64,000 nt of DNA, from contig CALGJF010000041.1 of assembly GCA_937914945.1 (NCBI GenBank), positions 1-64,000 on the forward strand, written 5' to 3'. Made by a program: the position numbers and the translations under genes. Below, piece by piece: positions 62,285 to 64,000 of this stretch. The notes under the pieces are model-generated. The model made no database searches. It saw nothing but the letters and a program-made list of their open reading frames with translations, and was not told the DNA's origin. Source of the stretch: an uncultured Bacteroidales bacterium. Lineage in GTDB: Bacteria; Bacteroidota; Bacteroidia; Bacteroidales; Bacteroidaceae. Each line of letters begins with the position of its first letter. Within the stretch, counting starts at the first letter, position 1.

Positions 62285-64000
62285 ATGACCGAAAAAGATA
62301 CAGCTGCAACCCCTATGATGCGTCAGTTTTTAGAGCTTAAAGCAAAGCACCCCGACGCTATTCTGCTTTTCCGTTGTGGCGATTTTTATGAGACTTATTG
62401 TGCCGATGCAGTGATTGCATCGGAAATTTTGGGTATAACCCTCACCAAGCGTTCCAATGGTAAAAACCCCACTGCACAGGCTACGGAGATGGCAGGTTTT
62501 CCGTTTCATGCGCTCGATACATATCTTCCCAAGCTCATTCGTGCCGGCAAGCGTGTAGCTATATGCGACCAGCTCGAGGATCCAAAAATGACAAAAAAAC
62601 TTGTGAAACGCGGTATCACAGAGCTTGTTACCCCGGGTGTATCAATAAATGATAATGTACTCGATTACAAGGAGAATAATTTTCTTGCAGCAGTACACTT
62701 TGGCAAGCCCATGTGCGGTGTATCGTTTCTGGATATATCCACCGGTGAGTTTCTTATAGCCGAGGGTACTTTTGATTATATAGAGAAGTTGCTCATTAAT
62801 TTCCGCCCCAAGGAGGTGCTTTTTGAGCGTGGGCAAAAGAGGCGTTTCGAAGAGTGTTTCGGCAACAAGTATCTTATTTTTGAACTCGATGATTGGGTAT
62901 TTACCGATGAATTTGCAAACGAGAGGCTTACAAAGCATTTCGAGACCAAAAATCTAAAAGGCTTTGGTATAAGCCATTTGCGCAGTGGTATAGTGGCAGC
63001 GGGTGCCATTCTTCACTATCTTGCAGTTACTCTGCACACACAAATATCGCATATTCGCAATATATCCCGTATAGAGGAGGAGCGATATGTGCGCCTCGAT
63101 AAATTTACAATACGCAGCTTGGAGTTATTGGGTACCATGCACGATGGTGGAACTCCCCTATTGTCGATAATAGATAAAACAATTACAGCAATGGGTGCCC
63201 GCCTGTTAAAGCGTTGGCTTCTATTCCCTCTAAAAGATAAAAAAACCATAGAGGATCGCTTGGATATAGTGGAATATTATTTTCGCGAGCCTGCTTTTCG
63301 TGATATTGTAGAGGAGCAGTTATACCAGATAGGTGATTTGGAACGTATAATCTCCAAAGTAGCGGCAGCACGTGTGTCGCCACGCGAGCTTGTGCAGTTG
63401 AAATTAGCTTTGCAGGCAATAGAACCCATAAAGGCAGCTTGCGAAAAATCGTCAAATGCAATTATCAAACAGATAGGTGCACAGCTCGATTGTTGTGCCG
63501 ATATACGCGATCGTATAGCCCGCGAAATAGTCCCCGAGCCCCCGCTTCTGCTCAATAAAGGCGGTGTGGTTGCCGATGGTGTGAACGAACTGCTTGACGA
63601 ACTGCGTGCAATAGCTTATAATGGCAAGGATTACCTGATGCAGTTGCAGCAACGCGAGAGTGAACGTACCGGTATCCCAAGCCTTAAAATATCGTTTAAC
63701 AACGTGTTTGGTTACTATATAGAGGTGCGTAATACCTACAAGGAGAATGTCCCCGAGGAGTGGATACGCAAGCAGACACTTGTAAATGCCGAACGTTATA
63801 TAACACAGGAACTAAAAGAGTATGAAGAGAAAATTCTTGGTGCCGAGGAGAAGATTCTATCGCTTGAATCGCGCATCTACAACGAGCTTGTAACCGACCT
63901 CGCATCGTACATTCCATCCATTCAGTTGGATGCTACACTGCTTGCCAACCTCGATACTCTGCTCTCCTTTGCCAATGTATCACGTGCTTATAAATATGTG
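62285..64000 (+). CDS. mutS: DNA mismatch repair protein MutS (N-terminal part, runs off window)
   Basis: The frame is open from ATG at 62285 to the right edge, 572 codons, so the gene is partial. Domain I has PMMRQFLELKAKHPDAILLF and the mismatch-reading motif GDFYETY, in which Phe and Glu contact the mispair. GKRVAICDQLEDPK and the connector domain follow. The core and clamp region is at ~250-560 (IRSLELLGTMHDGGTPLLSII, FNNVFGYYIEVRN). The Walker ATPase domain would lie beyond 64000. It diverges from leuS. Confidence 0.95.
   Translation, partial: MTEKDTAATPMMRQFLELKAKHPDAILLFRCGDFYETYCADAVIASEILGITLTKRSNGKNPTAQATEMAGFPFHALDTYLPKLIRAGKRVAICDQLEDPKMTKKLVKRGITELVTPGVSINDNVLDYKENNFLAAVHFGKPMCGVSFLDISTGEFLIAEGTFDYIEKLLINFRPKEVLFERGQKRRFEECFGNKYLIFELDDWVFTDEFANERLTKHFETKNLKGFGISHLRSGIVAAGAILHYLAVTLHTQISHIRNISRIEEERYVRLDKFTIRSLELLGTMHDGGTPLLSIIDKTITAMGARLLKRWLLFPLKDKKTIEDRLDIVEYYFREPAFRDIVEEQLYQIGDLERIISKVAAARVSPRELVQLKLALQAIEPIKAACEKSSNAIIKQIGAQLDCCADIRDRIAREIVPEPPLLLNKGGVVADGVNELLDELRAIAYNGKDYLMQLQQRESERTGIPSLKISFNNVFGYYIEVRNTYKENVPEEWIRKQTLVNAERYITQELKEYEEKILGAEEKILSLESRIYNELVTDLASYIPSIQLDATLLANLDTLLSFANVSRAYKYV

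Overview
The window is a Bacteroidales chromosome segment, most likely from a gut Bacteroidaceae-type organism. The evidence is SusC/SusD outer-membrane pairs, lipoproteins with acidic residues after the lipobox cysteine, sigma-ABfr-type -7 elements (TAnnTTTG/TAnnTTCG) instead of Shine-Dalgarno-led genes, a Rho factor with a long disordered insertion, and Bacteroidales-only families (DUF3127, DUF4843, PorZ-like). The exception is the first ~715 bases. They are GC-rich, encode the C-terminal part of a Clostridia-type FAD/NAD(P) oxidoreductase, and are joined in frame to the first ~37 codons of coaBC. This looks like a chimeric assembly end.

Layout: 0.8-5.4 kb holds replication and transcription housekeeping genes (exonuclease, dnaN, DUF3127, rho). 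5.7-20.5 kb is one nine-gene minus-strand operon (SusC, SusD, DUF4843, an unassigned lipoprotein, two leucine-rich-repeat lipoproteins, an S8 protease lipoprotein, a DUF1573 protein and a lipocalin-like lipoprotein), probably a surface system for binding, cutting and importing a peptide or protein ligand. 20.8-25 kb has a TlpA-like thioredoxin lipoprotein, engB and a TonB receptor. 25-31 kb has a secreted esterase, recR with a membrane protein/GT2/GNAT operon, tRNA-Asp, a LOG-family protein and tRNA-Ala.

31.2-36.7 kb is a plus-strand run of six secreted or lipid-anchored proteins (LPP20-like, DUF4384, transglutaminase-like protease, TRL lipoprotein, a hypothetical, and a caspase-fold peptidase). 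It is the best candidate here for an undescribed system: two cysteine hydrolases exported with partners outside the cytoplasm. 36.8-45.6 kb is mostly minus-strand housekeeping (fcl-gmd, CYTH, prfB, ald, ybeY, SpmAB-like), with an argE/dapE-type peptidase on plus.

46-54.5 kb carries ruvB, a flippase, tRNA-Met, a START-like protein, and lptG-type permease, ribBA and an aminotransferase behind duplicated promoters. Two long non-coding stretches stand out: 49.4-50.1 kb, with a GC-rich element closed by a perfect 14-bp inverted repeat, and 54.5-55.3 kb, AT-rich with TGTTGATAAC-like motifs. 55.3-64 kb holds a PorZ-like protein with a T9SS-type tail, rdgB, a YitT-family protein, leuS, and the start of mutS, which runs off the window. 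A degenerate TGTCAT...ATGACA repeat recurs in at least five intergenic gaps. All assignments come from reading the sequence; no database search was possible.
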